This document shows, in pieces, positions 24,681-34,148 of a DNA stretch of 64,000 nt. Source of the DNA: Calvatia gigantea (lineage: Eukaryota > Basidiomycota > Agaricomycetes > Agaricales > Lycoperdaceae); contig JACAAK010000001.1 in assembly GCA_025093985.1 (NCBI GenBank), positions 124,001 through 188,000 of the forward strand, read 5' to 3'. Numbering within the stretch: the first letter of the stretch is position 1; each line of letters starts with the position of its first letter. A program made the translations under genes and the position numbers. Below the pieces are notes generated by a model. That model searched no databases. It was not told the origin of the DNA and was given only the letters and a program-made list of their open reading frames with translations.

Positions 24681-25091
24681 ATGAAGATTACTCAGCTCTC
24701 TTTCGCCCTCACCGCCCTCTTCGCTACCAACATTACTGGTGCGCTCGGCCGCCATAACAATGCCCAGACCACCGCTGCGCCATGCGCTGATGATCAAGAT
24801 CAGAGCATTGTTAACATCCAAAATCAGGACACCACTATCGAGATCATTAAGGGCCAGACCGCCACCGCTGAGAGTGTTGCTGCTACTCAGACCGCTTATG
24901 CCAATAAACATCACAACAGGCGTGGCGTCGTCTGTAAAATCGGAGGTAACCCCGAGTGCCTCCTTGATTGTCTCGCCCGGGGCCACAGAAGTGGCATTTG
25001 CGATGACAGTAGGTTGCCTGTCCTTGTTGAACCTAGAGCAGTCCGTCTGACTTGGTGAATTCTAGATGATGTCTGTAACTGTGTCGATTAA
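24681..25091 (+). CDS. Secreted CSalphabeta defensin precursor, copy E, intact, with propeptide
   Basis: Two exons, 24681-25008 and 25066-25091, with a 57-nt intron (GTAGGT to TCTAG), give 117 residues. Residues 1 to about 22 are a signal peptide. Residues 23-79 form a Gln/Thr/Ala-rich propeptide holding one extra Cys (35). Arg80-Arg81 is a dibasic Kex2-type cleavage site. The mature domain from Gly82 has Cys85, 93, 97, 107, 113 and 115. The spacing C-x7-C-x3-C-x9-C-x5-C-x-C is the defensin pattern shared with the plectasin fold. The 26-nt last exon encodes VCNC. The mature peptide is acidic (about three Lys/Arg against six Asp/Glu), unusual for an antimicrobial defensin. A TATA box is 66 bp upstream. 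By family knowledge it would be secreted and antimicrobial or signalling; activity is inferred. Confidence 0.85.
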
Positions 25092-25119
25092 GTAGTCTTC
25101 TTCAAAACCCTCAGGGAGG

Positions 25120-25340
25120 TGTTTTTTTTTCTTGTCTGGAACACGAGTTCGTAGCACGGGCTTTCGAGTTTGCCCTGTAACTTCTGAGAGAGATTGATAG
25201 ATATATGTTGTTAATAGATGACAGGTTCGTTATAGTCGCGGCTATTTTCTATGACTTTTGCGTCGCCTTCAAACAATGGTGAGGGCTTTAGCATAAATGT
25301 TCGTTAACGTTCAGGTACCAAAGCATCCCACAAGGCCGTC
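25120..25340 (+). repeat. 3'-flank module shared by defensin loci
   Basis: The block beginning TTTCTTGTCTGGA and running through GCTTTCGAGTTTGCCCTGTAAC to CAAAGCATCCCACAAG recurs at 34068-34147 (part), 39880-40075 and 60835-61030. At 39880 and 60835 it adjoins a minus-strand defensin, so it marks the end of an E-type gene standing tail to tail with a C/D-type gene. Confidence 0.7.
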
Positions 25341-25344
25341 GTCT

Positions 25345-25690
25345 TTCGGTTTTGTTGTCCATTTGAGTTCAATCTTCCCGCATTCGTCACGAAGCGTCGA
25401 GTTCCCGATGGATAGACATACGGAGCACCTGTGTCTGGCGCTACCGGGTCTCCACGGGCGTTCATGATGCCATAAAATCCAACTCGAACTTCAAGTTGTC
25501 AACCGGTCCCAGAAGTCTTGTCCTGTCAGACGGCAACCATAGCGAGCTCCCGCGAGTTCCGTCTAGATATAAGTGAATTCGTGTAGCTTTGTGTGTTTGG
25601 AGTGACGAGCTGGGCCTAGATAGAAAGTGGAAGGAAGTGACAAAGGAAGAGAACATATGCCGGCAACTGCCGAGAGGACACTCTGCCTCT
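25345..25690 (-). pseudogene. Serine hydrolase N-terminal remnant
   Basis: The minus strand repeats the start of the hydrolase at 18527-20735. It has a degenerate signal-peptide region, then FYGIMNARGDPVAPDT (compare GSYGIANGHGDPVTPDT) and NSTLRDECGKIELKWTT. Several frame changes and a missing SxxK segment show it is dead. It directly abuts the defensin E 3'-flank module and ends beside the start of the next gene. Confidence 0.65.
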
Positions 25691-25696
25691 CCCATC

Positions 25697-26834
25697 ATGC
25701 TTACCGCCATCTTTACCTGCTGTCTGAGCAGGAGGCAGTCGCCTGCACCCGTGAGTGCTGGTCATACCACTAATTATCGCTTCTACACTGCTCATGCACA
25801 TACACCGTACAGGACGACCCACGCGAACGCGAGTACCTCATCCCAAGAGAACCCCAACAGTAAGCTCTGCTCCCCAGCCGTCCAAGTCCACACTACCTAC
25901 ACTACTCTGCAGCACAACCATCGACGATGCAGCAACTCGTCGACAACGAGAACTACAAGGCCCGGCTCACTCATATCGTACGCGCAAAAGAGGGGTCTGT
26001 CCAACCATCCCTCACTCTAAATTAACGCCACTAATTCCGTTCCCAATATAATTTCCAAAATTTCAAATTTCTACTTAGGAAAATGGTCAACCTCCACTCG
26101 CGTTTACCATTCAACCTCCACAACAGAAACCTCTCCGCAAGCACAGGAACGGGTTTAGACCCCTCCTCGTCTCGTTCTGCGTCCGACTCGCTCATCGCTT
26201 CCCCGAATTCACCCCGGTACCCCATAACGTACGCCATTGCACCACCTAACTTCTATAGCAGCCCTCTGGTGGACTCGCGGCACGCTTCTGGGTCTCGGTC
26301 GTCTTCTGCTGTCAGCGGTCACGAAGAAGAAGACAACGACGTCGGCGGAGATAGGGGCGAGGATATGCAGGGGCATGGAGAACGAGAAGTGGAAGGGGAA
26401 CACCTAATCGAGGATAGAGTGCCCATTCTTAACTTGCGACTTGTCAACCCTGCACCCGCTATTGTCATCAACCAGAGACCTATGTTGACGCGTGGTCGGT
26501 CGGCCACGAAGCAAGTGGGAGGAGGGGAGGGGAGAAGGGTGGGTCTGGGTACGGGGCCGGGTCCAGGACCGCAGATTATCCCACCATCGCTTTCACTCCC
26601 GAAACTGGACTCGGAGGATGTAGTTAGTCCTACGAGTACGGTTATGCCCAACACCGTCACGCCTCCAGACGCGCATGTACGTTACCTTCCTCCCCCCCTA
26701 ACACTTTGCTACTGTTTATTTGCTTACGACTATATTACGAACAGGACGTATCCGGCGACAACTCGCGTCCAGCATCCACTGGGAGCTTCAAAATCCAGGA
26801 GACCCAACCGCTCGTCCTCAACTGGGAGATATAG
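25697..26834 (+). CDS. Unrecognised multi-exon host gene with N-terminal di-cysteine
   Basis: A set of GT-AG exons fits: 25697-25750, 25813-25859, about 25913-25995, about 26078-26680, and a last exon ending at TAG 26832-26834. The N-terminus MLTAIFTCCLSRR has two adjacent Cys that could be lipid-attached. The middle exon junction yields VRAKEGKMVNLHSRLPF. After that comes a long Ser/Pro/Gly-rich low-complexity segment with an acidic patch, and the end reads GSFKIQETQPLVLNWEI. The frame does not run cleanly through the third exon (one base out), as in most genes here. A lipid-anchored adaptor is possible but I do not recognise the family. Confidence 0.5.
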
Positions 26835-27282
26835 GCCCGCGCCAGACTACAGAAGCGCCGTCTTGGCGTGCTACCATTAACGACCTGATACGAATCTCAA
26901 CCCCTCCGCTCATCTACAAATACGTGGCCACTCCACTATTCAAAAGCATCCCCCCAGTTGTTTCTTATAACCCCAAGGGACACTCAAACCTGTGTTTAGA
27001 AAACAGTCCATACAAAACACTCTTTCGGATATCTCGCACATTTTTTTTGCATTTTTTCGTTTTACATCTGCTCATAATTTTCGTTTTTAGTGTTCTATAG
27101 TTTAGAGCATATCCGCTGGACCGTTAAAGCAATACCCCTTGTCCCCCTGCTCTCGCCATCGTTTATACTCTCTTATTGTTGTACCTACAGCTTTTGACTA
27201 CAAATGTAGTGTTTGGTACATACCCTATTTTGAATACGGAACCTGTTGAGTCATCAAGACCATATAGGAATAGTGTATACGT
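26835..27282. other. Intergenic, AT-rich
   Basis: This is the T-rich downstream region of the preceding gene. No gene or repeat is recognised before the fold-back element. Confidence 0.4.
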
Positions 27283-27285
27283 TCT

Positions 27286-27640
27286 CACCTGAAACCAATC
27301 AGGATTGTTACCCATCACAGAAGGTACCCAAAATCCTATTCAAAATATAAAATCGTGGGATATCTCGGGACGCCCCACAAGTTTTATTACAGATATAGAA
27401 TAGATTAATAAATTATTGCAAACTACCAATCCGGGAACCTGATTGAAAAACAATAAGCAGCCATTATTGAAAATCTTTTTTTTGTCTCTGCACCGGACAC
27501 TGATCCTTGCTCCGATTTTGAATCCGCTCGGAAATCGGTACCTTGCACTGAGTCTTCCACCAATTCAAAGTCGGGATGGGTATAAGGTTGAGTGGCCCAT
27601 GAGTGGGCATGAGAGTGGGACACTCAGGTTGGTGACAAAA
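27286..27640 (+). repeat. Left arm of the fold-back element
   Basis: Reverse complement of 27741-28098, with a handful of mismatches and small gaps. RNA from it would form a 350-bp hairpin. Confidence 0.85.
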
Positions 27641-27740
27641 CTTCTGTAGTAGAAACAAATTTCATGCAGCAATTATGAGTAATTATGTACCCCGAGCTAA
27701 GATGCCAAGAAAACAAAATACCAGATATGGGTGAGTACGA

Positions 27741-28098
27741 GTTTTTGCCACCAACCTGAGTGTCCCACTCCCGTGCCCACGAGTGGGCCACTCACCCTTA
27801 TACCCGTCCTGACTTTGAATTGGTGGAAGACTCAGTGCAAGGTACCGATTTCCGAGCGGATTCAAAATCGGAGCAAGGATCAGTGTCCGGTGCAGAGGCA
27901 AAAAAAAAGATTCTCAATAATGGCTGCTTATTGTTTTTCAATCAGGTTCCCGGATCGGTAGTTTGCAATAATTTAACAATTCATTCTATATCTGTAATAA
28001 AATTTGTGGGGCGTCCCGAGATATCCCACGATTTTATATTTTGAATAGGATTTTGGGTACCTTCTGTGATGGGTAACAATCCTGATTGGTTTCAGGTG
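27741..28098 (-). repeat. Right arm of the fold-back element
   Basis: Partner of the left arm. The near-identity of the arms suggests recent formation or ongoing gene conversion. Confidence 0.85.
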
Positions 28099-28101
28099 TC
28101 T

Positions 28102-28732
28102 GGGGTAAGTATCGACTTCAGTTCAAGCCTCGGCCATCGACCCCTCGGCCCCCGAACTCCCGAGAACCTGGGCACGGCCGAAGAATCCCTAATTTGATGA
28201 GTAAGACGAAAAAAGTATAATAACAATCACACGAGCAACTAAAACGAATCTAGTGCCCTCGTAGAGGGTAACCAAAACGCATACAAGGAGCAAACACGAA
28301 CAGGAGCGTTTTGTTTTAACAGTACCCACCAATAAATCTCTCCGGCTCCAACGCCTCATCAATATAACTTATATCATTTCTTGGATGATTTACTGTCTTC
28401 ACGAAGACTAACAAACGCCTGGTGCTCATATTCCGATCGTTTTCAAATCAAGGTAGAGCACGCTAGCCTCTCTGCACTAAGAATAATTTGCGTATTTCCA
28501 GGCCTCGAGAGCCATTTAAATCTCACGATGAGAGCCCCTACTGCGATCGGCCTTCAGGCAAGGGCTGCTCGACATCGAGAGAGGGGACAGAGATAACGTC
28601 GAACCCGTCATATAACCACAACATACATCATCAAGATTCAATACATCTCTTCCTACTAGATTTACGGAATACATTCAAAATGAAGGACAACGACCCCTCA
28701 CGGAGGAGGTCAATTAACAAATATTACGGCTC
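28102..28732. other. Intergenic, nothing recognised
   Basis: No motif, repeat or supported gene was found between the fold-back element and defensin copy B. Confidence 0.4.
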
Positions 28733-29009
28733 TCAATGAGTGCAGATGCAGGTGTTATCTGAAGTTTTACAAACATTAAGACACATTGGCCAAACAAAGT
28801 GAGGATCAACGGACTTACTCTCGTCGCAAAATCCACCGTGGATGCCTTCGCCTTGGGCGATGCAGTTAGCGCTACAAGGCAGCATCTTTAGGCACCAAAG
28901 ACTTCGCCGACCTGGCAGCTGAGTCCCCCTTAGGAGAGGGGGCGGGGGCACTCGTGGCCATGGTAGTGAACAGGGCAATGAGGGAGATGAGAGTGAGAGT
29001 AGGGTTCAT
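28733..29009 (-). pseudogene. Plectasin-like defensin precursor, copy B, broken
   Basis: ATG 29009 begins a good signal peptide (MNPTLTLISLIALFTTMATS, then APAPSP). The defensin domain follows with CSANCIAQGEG and GGFC, an intron GTAAGTCC to CTTCAG, and a last exon with the closing C-I-C and stop TGA 28733-28735. Three single-base shifts lie between the Ala-Pro segment and CSANC, so only the signal peptide is read before premature stops. The promoter still carries TATAAAAG (29073-29080). It is the sister copy of 14527-14817. Confidence 0.8.
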
Positions 29010-29403
29010 ATTGGTTTAATCAGCCGGCGAATATTGTTTGTGAATTGAAGGACAGAGGTTTGTATAGTTGGCCTTTTATATTTGAGCTGAGCGATTAGGA
29101 TAGAGCGAGAAGGTTATTGTTGTGGCCGCTGAGACCGTGATAGGGATCTTCTGTACCTATGAAAAGCTGGGGGATATGCATCCAGTTAACCTCGGGAGGC
29201 AACCGTGATTCATGGACGTTCCTCAACAACTGTTTCCTTGACCACACCTCACTGCCGAGGAGGACAAATTGTACTCAGCCTTGATATATTGTGAGTGTGG
29301 TCGTCTCAAATGGTGTTCAAGGGTTGGGCTCCGGTGACAATAATCTGCAGATGCAGAATAACACTCGTATACTTCTGCATTTCCATAGACACCCATAGTC
29401 GTG
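29010..29403. repeat. Upstream region duplicated with defensin copy A (14818-15190)
   Basis: See the partner block. The minus-strand TATAAAAG at 29073-29080 stands about 64 bp before the ATG of copy B; in copy A the same site reads TATGAAGG. Confidence 0.7.
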
Positions 29404-30808
29404 TTCTGCCCCATGGAGCTTTGCCTCATACTACAGGAAACGCGATTATGTGCGGAAGATTTTTGGAAATAGATTCTTGTTGCAGCAGGGATGGCGGATT
29501 GGAAGTGTATCTATCTTCAAGGCTGCGTCCCAGATATTATAAGCGCGTGACGTGGACCATCATGTAAATTGAGTCGCCCTTCAGATCGTTATCTTCTCAA
29601 ACGATAACAGAGTGACCGTAGAGCCTGGTGCTAACATTGGACAGTCGTAAGAGCGGGCTAGCGGTCCGAGGGTCCCTGGATACGTAGCTTTTGGGGCATA
29701 TCCTTTCTACCTTTCATGCTTGAGAGCGTGCTAGCGAGTCTTTATGATCCAATGTCCTCACATTAACCGACTGGATACTCCAGTGTCTGTGCGTCTCTAA
29801 CTTCAGAACACTCCATGACTTGATGTTCACAGACTGTCAACTTAGTACACAGCCTTTTCAGCATGCTTTCAGGTCAAGTTTGTCCATTGCTATGGTATCT
29901 GCTGAGGCGGTGGCCTCTCCTCTATTTACCCCCTACGCGCCAACGTCTAGTTGGTAGCCACCTACTTACCCTAAAATGATTGATGAAAGTTCTCCTCAAA
30001 GGCCGATCCGAGTTGTGAAGGGAATACGGGAAGGGCACGGTGAAGAATTCTCGATTATCAAACTTACTTTCTATCGCCTGTTTTACCATTCACACTCCGA
30101 CACGTCCCTGAGGAACGTCCACCACACTATTTCGTCATAGGTGAAACAGTTCGTCAGCGAGGATCGTCACTCGCGGAGGCCTTTGGTTTTCATGCAAACA
30201 AATATCCACACACCAACTTTTGGGAACAGGAAACAACATGTATACATGTGCGTGACCTTGTGTCCTTGCCTCAGAACTCTTTCCTATCCTTCCAGTCCTT
30301 CCCAGTGCTCGGGGAAGACCAAAGTGCTGTCTCCAAAATCACTCCTGAGGCCTCATCGATCAGAGTTAATACTGCCTTTTCCATCCACCAAACGCTCGAG
30401 GACAAGAGTAAAAGCACGGTCCCTATATTTTGTAATGGTCATGAGGAAGACAGGTGTCAAATGAGAGCCACTGTTGTCGGTTGCTATGACACGATTCAGT
30501 GGGTTAAACCACATCTATGTTTTTGGCCCCTGGGTTCGGGTTGGTCTTTTTTTTTTTACCAATGTATAAGCAAAGTTATCCACTGCCGGAAATTGCGCTT
30601 ATATGTTTCCATATCGGCAATTGACCAGGTTAGGCGTAGCCTGGGAAAAAATGTGTAGTACTGACAGCTCCTCAGCGGGTCGACGAAACATCTGGGCACT
30701 GGTGGATTAACATTCGCCTGCTTGATTAGGGGAAGGGGGTAGTAACATATTAACACGTCCATTCGATCCCCTTTTCTTACCGCTTCTTCCGTCCCACTGT
30801 CTCCCGAA
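29404..30808. other. Intergenic, 1.4 kb, nothing recognised
   Basis: Several open frames of 80-136 codons overlap on both strands without motifs, codon-level regularity or splice structure that I can support. Confidence 0.35.
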
Positions 30809-31385
30809 ATGTCGAGCAAACGCAGCGACGAAATCGAAGAAGCTGCCTCAGTTGAAGTCGCAAACCCCGTGGATTGTGCCATCCGGGCAACTCCACCCAT
30901 GAGCCCCACCAGCAAGCTCTTTAACTTGCTTTCGCGAAAGAAAAAGTCCAAAGCAAAAACAGGAGGGGAAGGGGGGGGAGATGATTAGAGACGGAAATCA
31001 GTGCATGGTCTCCCCGATGGATGATATACCACTTGTAATGGACTCGGGCATAATCGAGAGAGTTGTTGATCGCCGCAGCAACGATAATCCGGAAAGTACT
31101 ATGCATTTTCCGGACATAGCTCCTTGGGACTCCGTTGGCAGTCCACTTACGTTTACGAACCCGTTCACCCCCGGCAGCGGGAGAAAGATCGCTGCTGTTC
31201 CCCGTCTACCACATATACCGCACGCAGCTCCGACGCAACAAGTCAGCAGTGGAGTCGGGGGTCAGCCACAGGATGGACTGAACGGTTGGCGCCCCCCTGA
31301 AACATGGGTTGTATATGCAGATGATTGGCTGGGTGACGACTATAACTCAAGCGACAACGAGACGGGGGAGCCGAGGGGTGGCTGA
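30809..31385 (+). CDS. Unknown small protein, one frame change at a G-run
   Basis: ATG 30809 opens a hydrophilic frame (MSSKRSDEIEEAAS, then a basic stretch SRKKKSKAK). At the G-run near 30970-30977 the frame must shift by one base to continue into the downstream frame, which ends at TGA 31383-31385. The total is about 190 residues. The second half is rich in Gly, Pro and acidic residues (PDIAPWDSVGSPLTFTNPF, then WVVYADDWLGDDYNSSDNE). I recognise no family. Its last 280 bp recur inside the copia element from 33149, with a 28-bp deletion that breaks the frame there. The host copy therefore appears to be the older, better-preserved one. Confidence 0.5.
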
Positions 31386-31800
31386 GTTGACCGGGTTGGC
31401 AAAATTAAAGTAATGTAGTAGGAGAAATGACAAACTTTGAAACCACTGGGTAGACAAAACCTCTCATATCTTGGTTCGCCAAACGTCAGCTGTACCATTA
31501 CTATTTGTAAAACATCTTCGCGAAGTGAAGGAACTGGGGGGAGTCAGAGGGGACAACTATAAGTACCCTTCGTTAACTTCCACCCACCAACTCCATTCAG
31601 GTAAGTAAATAGTGTTACAACCAAAGCGAGGTTACATTAGAACGTTATCTAAGGGAGTGACACTGTGATACATAAGCAAGTGCAATGGCGTTCACCTGGA
31701 AAATTTGGGCGAAAGGATCGGTTGAAGCAGAAATGATCAGGCCTGTTATCGACCCAATGACCATAGCGTCCACTACTGGCAACAAACCCACAAATACCCA
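31386..31800. other. Host flank of the copia insertion, duplicated inside the element
   Basis: No gene is seen apart from the start of an E-type defensin remnant region. The whole stretch reappears at about 33397-33815 inside the element at roughly 98 percent identity. Confidence 0.7.
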
Positions 31801-31805
31801 CCCCC
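31801..31805. repeat. Target-site duplication, left (CCCCC)
   Basis: CCCCC precedes the TGTTG of the 5' LTR and is repeated at 39617-39621 after the CTTAACA end of the 3' LTR. The empty site ACCCACCCCCGAGATATT survives at about 33807-33824. Confidence 0.9.
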
Positions 31806-32213
31806 TGTTGAATCTCGATCCGTACCACTACGTTGGTTCAGTCTATTTATAGCTGAAACGGTTCTTGAGTACTTCACTCTTGAAGAGAGATAACGAACAA
31901 TGTACTAGACCGCACTCTAGGTTGCTGGTCATGGTCTATTAACTAGAACAATGTACGCAGTATGCTCTCTATATGCTACTGGCAGATAAGACCTCACCTG
32001 TATTAGGTAGAACGGCGCACAGACCAGAGACATTAGATATATAAGCTCTATGTAGTATGCGTACATTCTTTAGACAATCCAGTCTATTCTCTGCCCAATA
32101 TTCCACTAAGATATCCACTAGCTACGGTCTACAATCAGCATCTCAACAAACCCAGTGAGTACGACTCCCCTCCGCCACTAGCGTAGAGCTACCGTGGTGT
32201 ACTCGTCTTAACA
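31806..32213 (+). repeat. 5' LTR of copia family 1
   Basis: 408 bp, TG...CA bordered (TGTTGAATCTCG to GTCTTAACA). It differs from the 3' LTR only by G/A near the end (GCGTAGAGC against GCATAGAGC). Confidence 0.95.
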
Positions 32214-32225
32214 GGTTATGGGCCC
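32214..32225 (+). promoter_or_regulatory. Primer-binding site, initiator tRNA-Met half molecule
   Basis: GGTTATGGGCCC follows the LTR directly. It is complementary to the anticodon stem-loop of eukaryotic initiator tRNA-Met (GGGCCCATAACC), the known copia half-tRNA priming mode. The same 12-mer serves family 2 at 47617-47628. Confidence 0.8.
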
Positions 32226-32411
32226 CGACCGCCGCTCACTCAGACCGCGTTTAGCAACGCTGGTAGAGTGTAGGAGGCTACGGTCGTACGCAACCTGGGA
32301 GACGGTGGTCCTTTGGTCCATTTGATCCCTGAGTCTGCCCCATGTTGCGACGCGTGCATCACGCACTGCAGTCCTACATGATGCTAACGCATGTTTGCCC
32401 TATTCTTAGAT

Positions 32412-33293
32412 ATGTCCAAACCGGCCCCTGCTCCGCAGGGCTTTGTTCAAACCCCTAGCGGGCAGCTTCCCGTCCTTACTGGGACGGGTAACTACACTAT
32501 CTGGTCGCTTCGCCTTCGGTCTGCACTTATGTGCATTTCCCTAAACGATTGCTCCTGGACCGGATGGGACTTCTCTGGAGCCTTGGACGAACCAGTCCAA
32601 TACGAGCAGGCCTATGGACCTGAGCACCCTGCTGTCCCGGCTACTAGCACTTCGCCGGCACGTCCCGCACGACCAGGAACCCCAATTCCTGCGACTGCTG
32701 AGGAGCGCCGCAGTGTTGGTATGGCCAACAACCTCCGGATGCGCGCTCTTGGGTTGATTGAGGCAACTCTCCCCAACAGCATGCTCAAGCATTCCGCCCG
32801 GGATGCTCGCGCTCTCTGGTCTCAGTTGCAGGGTCAATACGGCCTTCCTGGACCAGCTCAGGTTTATAACGAGTTCATTCGCGCAATAACGTTCGAACTC
32901 CCCCTCGGCGGTGATCCCTCGCTCAAGATGAGCGAGCTCCAGCAGATTTTCGGGCAGCTTGACGCCATGGATAGTAGCATCGCCCCGGAGATCGAAACGA
33001 TGATCCTCCTCCATTCCCTCCACCCGTCTTTGAGCCATGTAGCTCAGACGCTCCTCACCTCGAACACGTCGCTCCATGAGCTGACGTGGGACAAGGCCCG
33101 AAGCGGCATTATTGCCGCTTACACCTCCAACCAGACAGCCCACGGCAATCCGGACATAGCTCCTTGGGACTCCGTTGGCAGTCCACTTACGTTTACGAAC
33201 CCGTTCACCCCCGGCAGCGGGAGAAAGATCGCTGCTGTTCCCCGTCGCAACAAGTCAGCAGTGGAGTCGGGGGTCAGCCACAGGATGGACTGA
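32412..33293 (+). CDS. Copia family 1 gag, 3' end replaced by host-derived sequence
   Basis: ATG 32412 opens a frame with UBN2-type gag features: LTGTGNYTIWSLRLRSAL near the N-terminus, ALWSQLQGQYG, and a run ending LHSLHPSLSHVAQTLL..LTWDKARSGIIAAYTSN. After residue 245 (NQTAHGN, about 33148) the frame passes into captured host DNA and adds about 48 foreign residues before stopping at 33293. The normal gag continuation is found 1 kb further on, at 34149. Confidence 0.85.
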   Translation: MSKPAPAPQGFVQTPSGQLPVLTGTGNYTIWSLRLRSALMCISLNDCSWTGWDFSGALDEPVQYEQAYGPEHPAVPATSTSPARPARPGTPIPATAEERRSVGMANNLRMRALGLIEATLPNSMLKHSARDARALWSQLQGQYGLPGPAQVYNEFIRAITFELPLGGDPSLKMSELQQIFGQLDAMDSSIAPEIETMILLHSLHPSLSHVAQTLLTSNTSLHELTWDKARSGIIAAYTSNQTAHGNPDIAPWDSVGSPLTFTNPFTPGSGRKIAAVPRRNKSAVESGVSHRMD

Positions 33294-34148
33294 ACGGTTG
33301 GCGCCCCCCTGAAACATGGGTTGTATATGCAGATGATTGGCTGGGTGACGACTATAACTCAAGCGACAACGAGACGGGGGAGCCAAGGGGTAGCTGAGTT
33401 GACCGGGTTGGCAAAATTAAAGTAATGGAGTAGGAGAAATGACAAACTTTGAAACCACCGGGTAGACAAAACCTCTCATATCTTGGTTCGCCAAACGTCA
33501 GCTGTACCATTACTATTTGTAAAACATCTTCGCGAAGTGAAGGAACTGGGGGGAGTCAGAGGGGACAACTATAAGTACCCTTCGTTAACTTCCACCCACC
33601 GACTCCATTCAGGTAAGTAAATAGTGTTACAACCAAAGCGAGGTTACATTGGAACGTTATCTAAGGGAGTGACACTGTGATACATAAGCAAGTGCAATGG
33701 CGTCCACCTGGAAAATTCGGGCAAAAGGATCGGTTGACGCAGAAATGATCAGGCCTGTTATCCACCCAATGACCATAGCGTCCACTACTGGCAACAAACC
33801 CACAAATACCCACCCCCGAGATATTCATGCACAAGCCTCGTGGCCAAATTGTGTCCAACTCGACGGTTGCGACAAGGAAAACCCTCCTCACCAGTAAATG
33901 CCGTTACTGGTTTGACCGTTCCACGGCCTCGAGTTCCAAGGTCACAAAGTGGGTTTTGTGACGAAAGTAGGCTGGGATATATCCCCGTGAACCTAACAAT
34001 CCATCTGACTTTTGGATTCTAGAAAAAGTCTTTGATTGTACCGATTAATTATTCTTCTTCGGGATCCTCAGCGGTATATTTCTCCTGTCCGGGCAATAAT
34101 TTCATAGCACAGGCTTTCCAGTTTGCCCTGTGACATTCGGGCAAGATT
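33149..34148 (+). repeat. Captured 1-kb host segment inside copia gag
   Basis: The segment from TCCGGACATAGC to GGGCAAGATT matches the element's own flanks, 31109-31805 joined to 39622-39952. About 17 substitutions, one short indel and a 28-bp gap (the flank has extra bases at about 31204-31231) separate them. It includes the uninterrupted insertion site and the E-type defensin remnant. Gag sequence resumes immediately on either side. Confidence 0.9.
33830..34048 (+). pseudogene. E-type defensin remnant, copy F (inside the captured segment)
   Basis: The 3' half of an E-type defensin gene is recognisable. It has a GGxC-like SGFCDE, an intron (GTAGGC to ATTCTAG) with the same phase as in copy E, and a 26-nt last exon ending TAA 34046-34048. 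The fifth cysteine is Phe (TTT for TGT) and the upstream part is out of frame with stops. The gene's 3' flank also matches the one downstream of copy E. Confidence 0.65.

Larger units (their letters stand above)
27283..28101. mobile_element. Fold-back (MITE-like) element with long inverted arms
   Basis: Arms at 27286-27640 and 27741-28098 are near-perfect reverse complements around a spacer of about 100 bp. The outer ends are CACCTGAAACC and GGTTTCAGGTG, and direct TCT repeats lie just outside (27283-27285 and 28099-28101). No transposase is encoded; the open frames inside are mirror images of the arms. CAC...GTG ends with a 3-bp target duplication recall CACTA-type DNA transposons, but the superfamily is not certain. 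Confidence 0.8.

Noticed and set aside
27423..28044. Mirror-image open frames of 60-90 codons
   Set aside because: They are both strands of the fold-back arms and have no start context or motif.
33840..34022. Two nearly identical 60-residue open frames (here and at 39645-39827) as a conserved small protein
   Set aside because: Both are the same captured host segment read in a non-coding frame over the defensin F remnant; identity reflects duplication, not selection.
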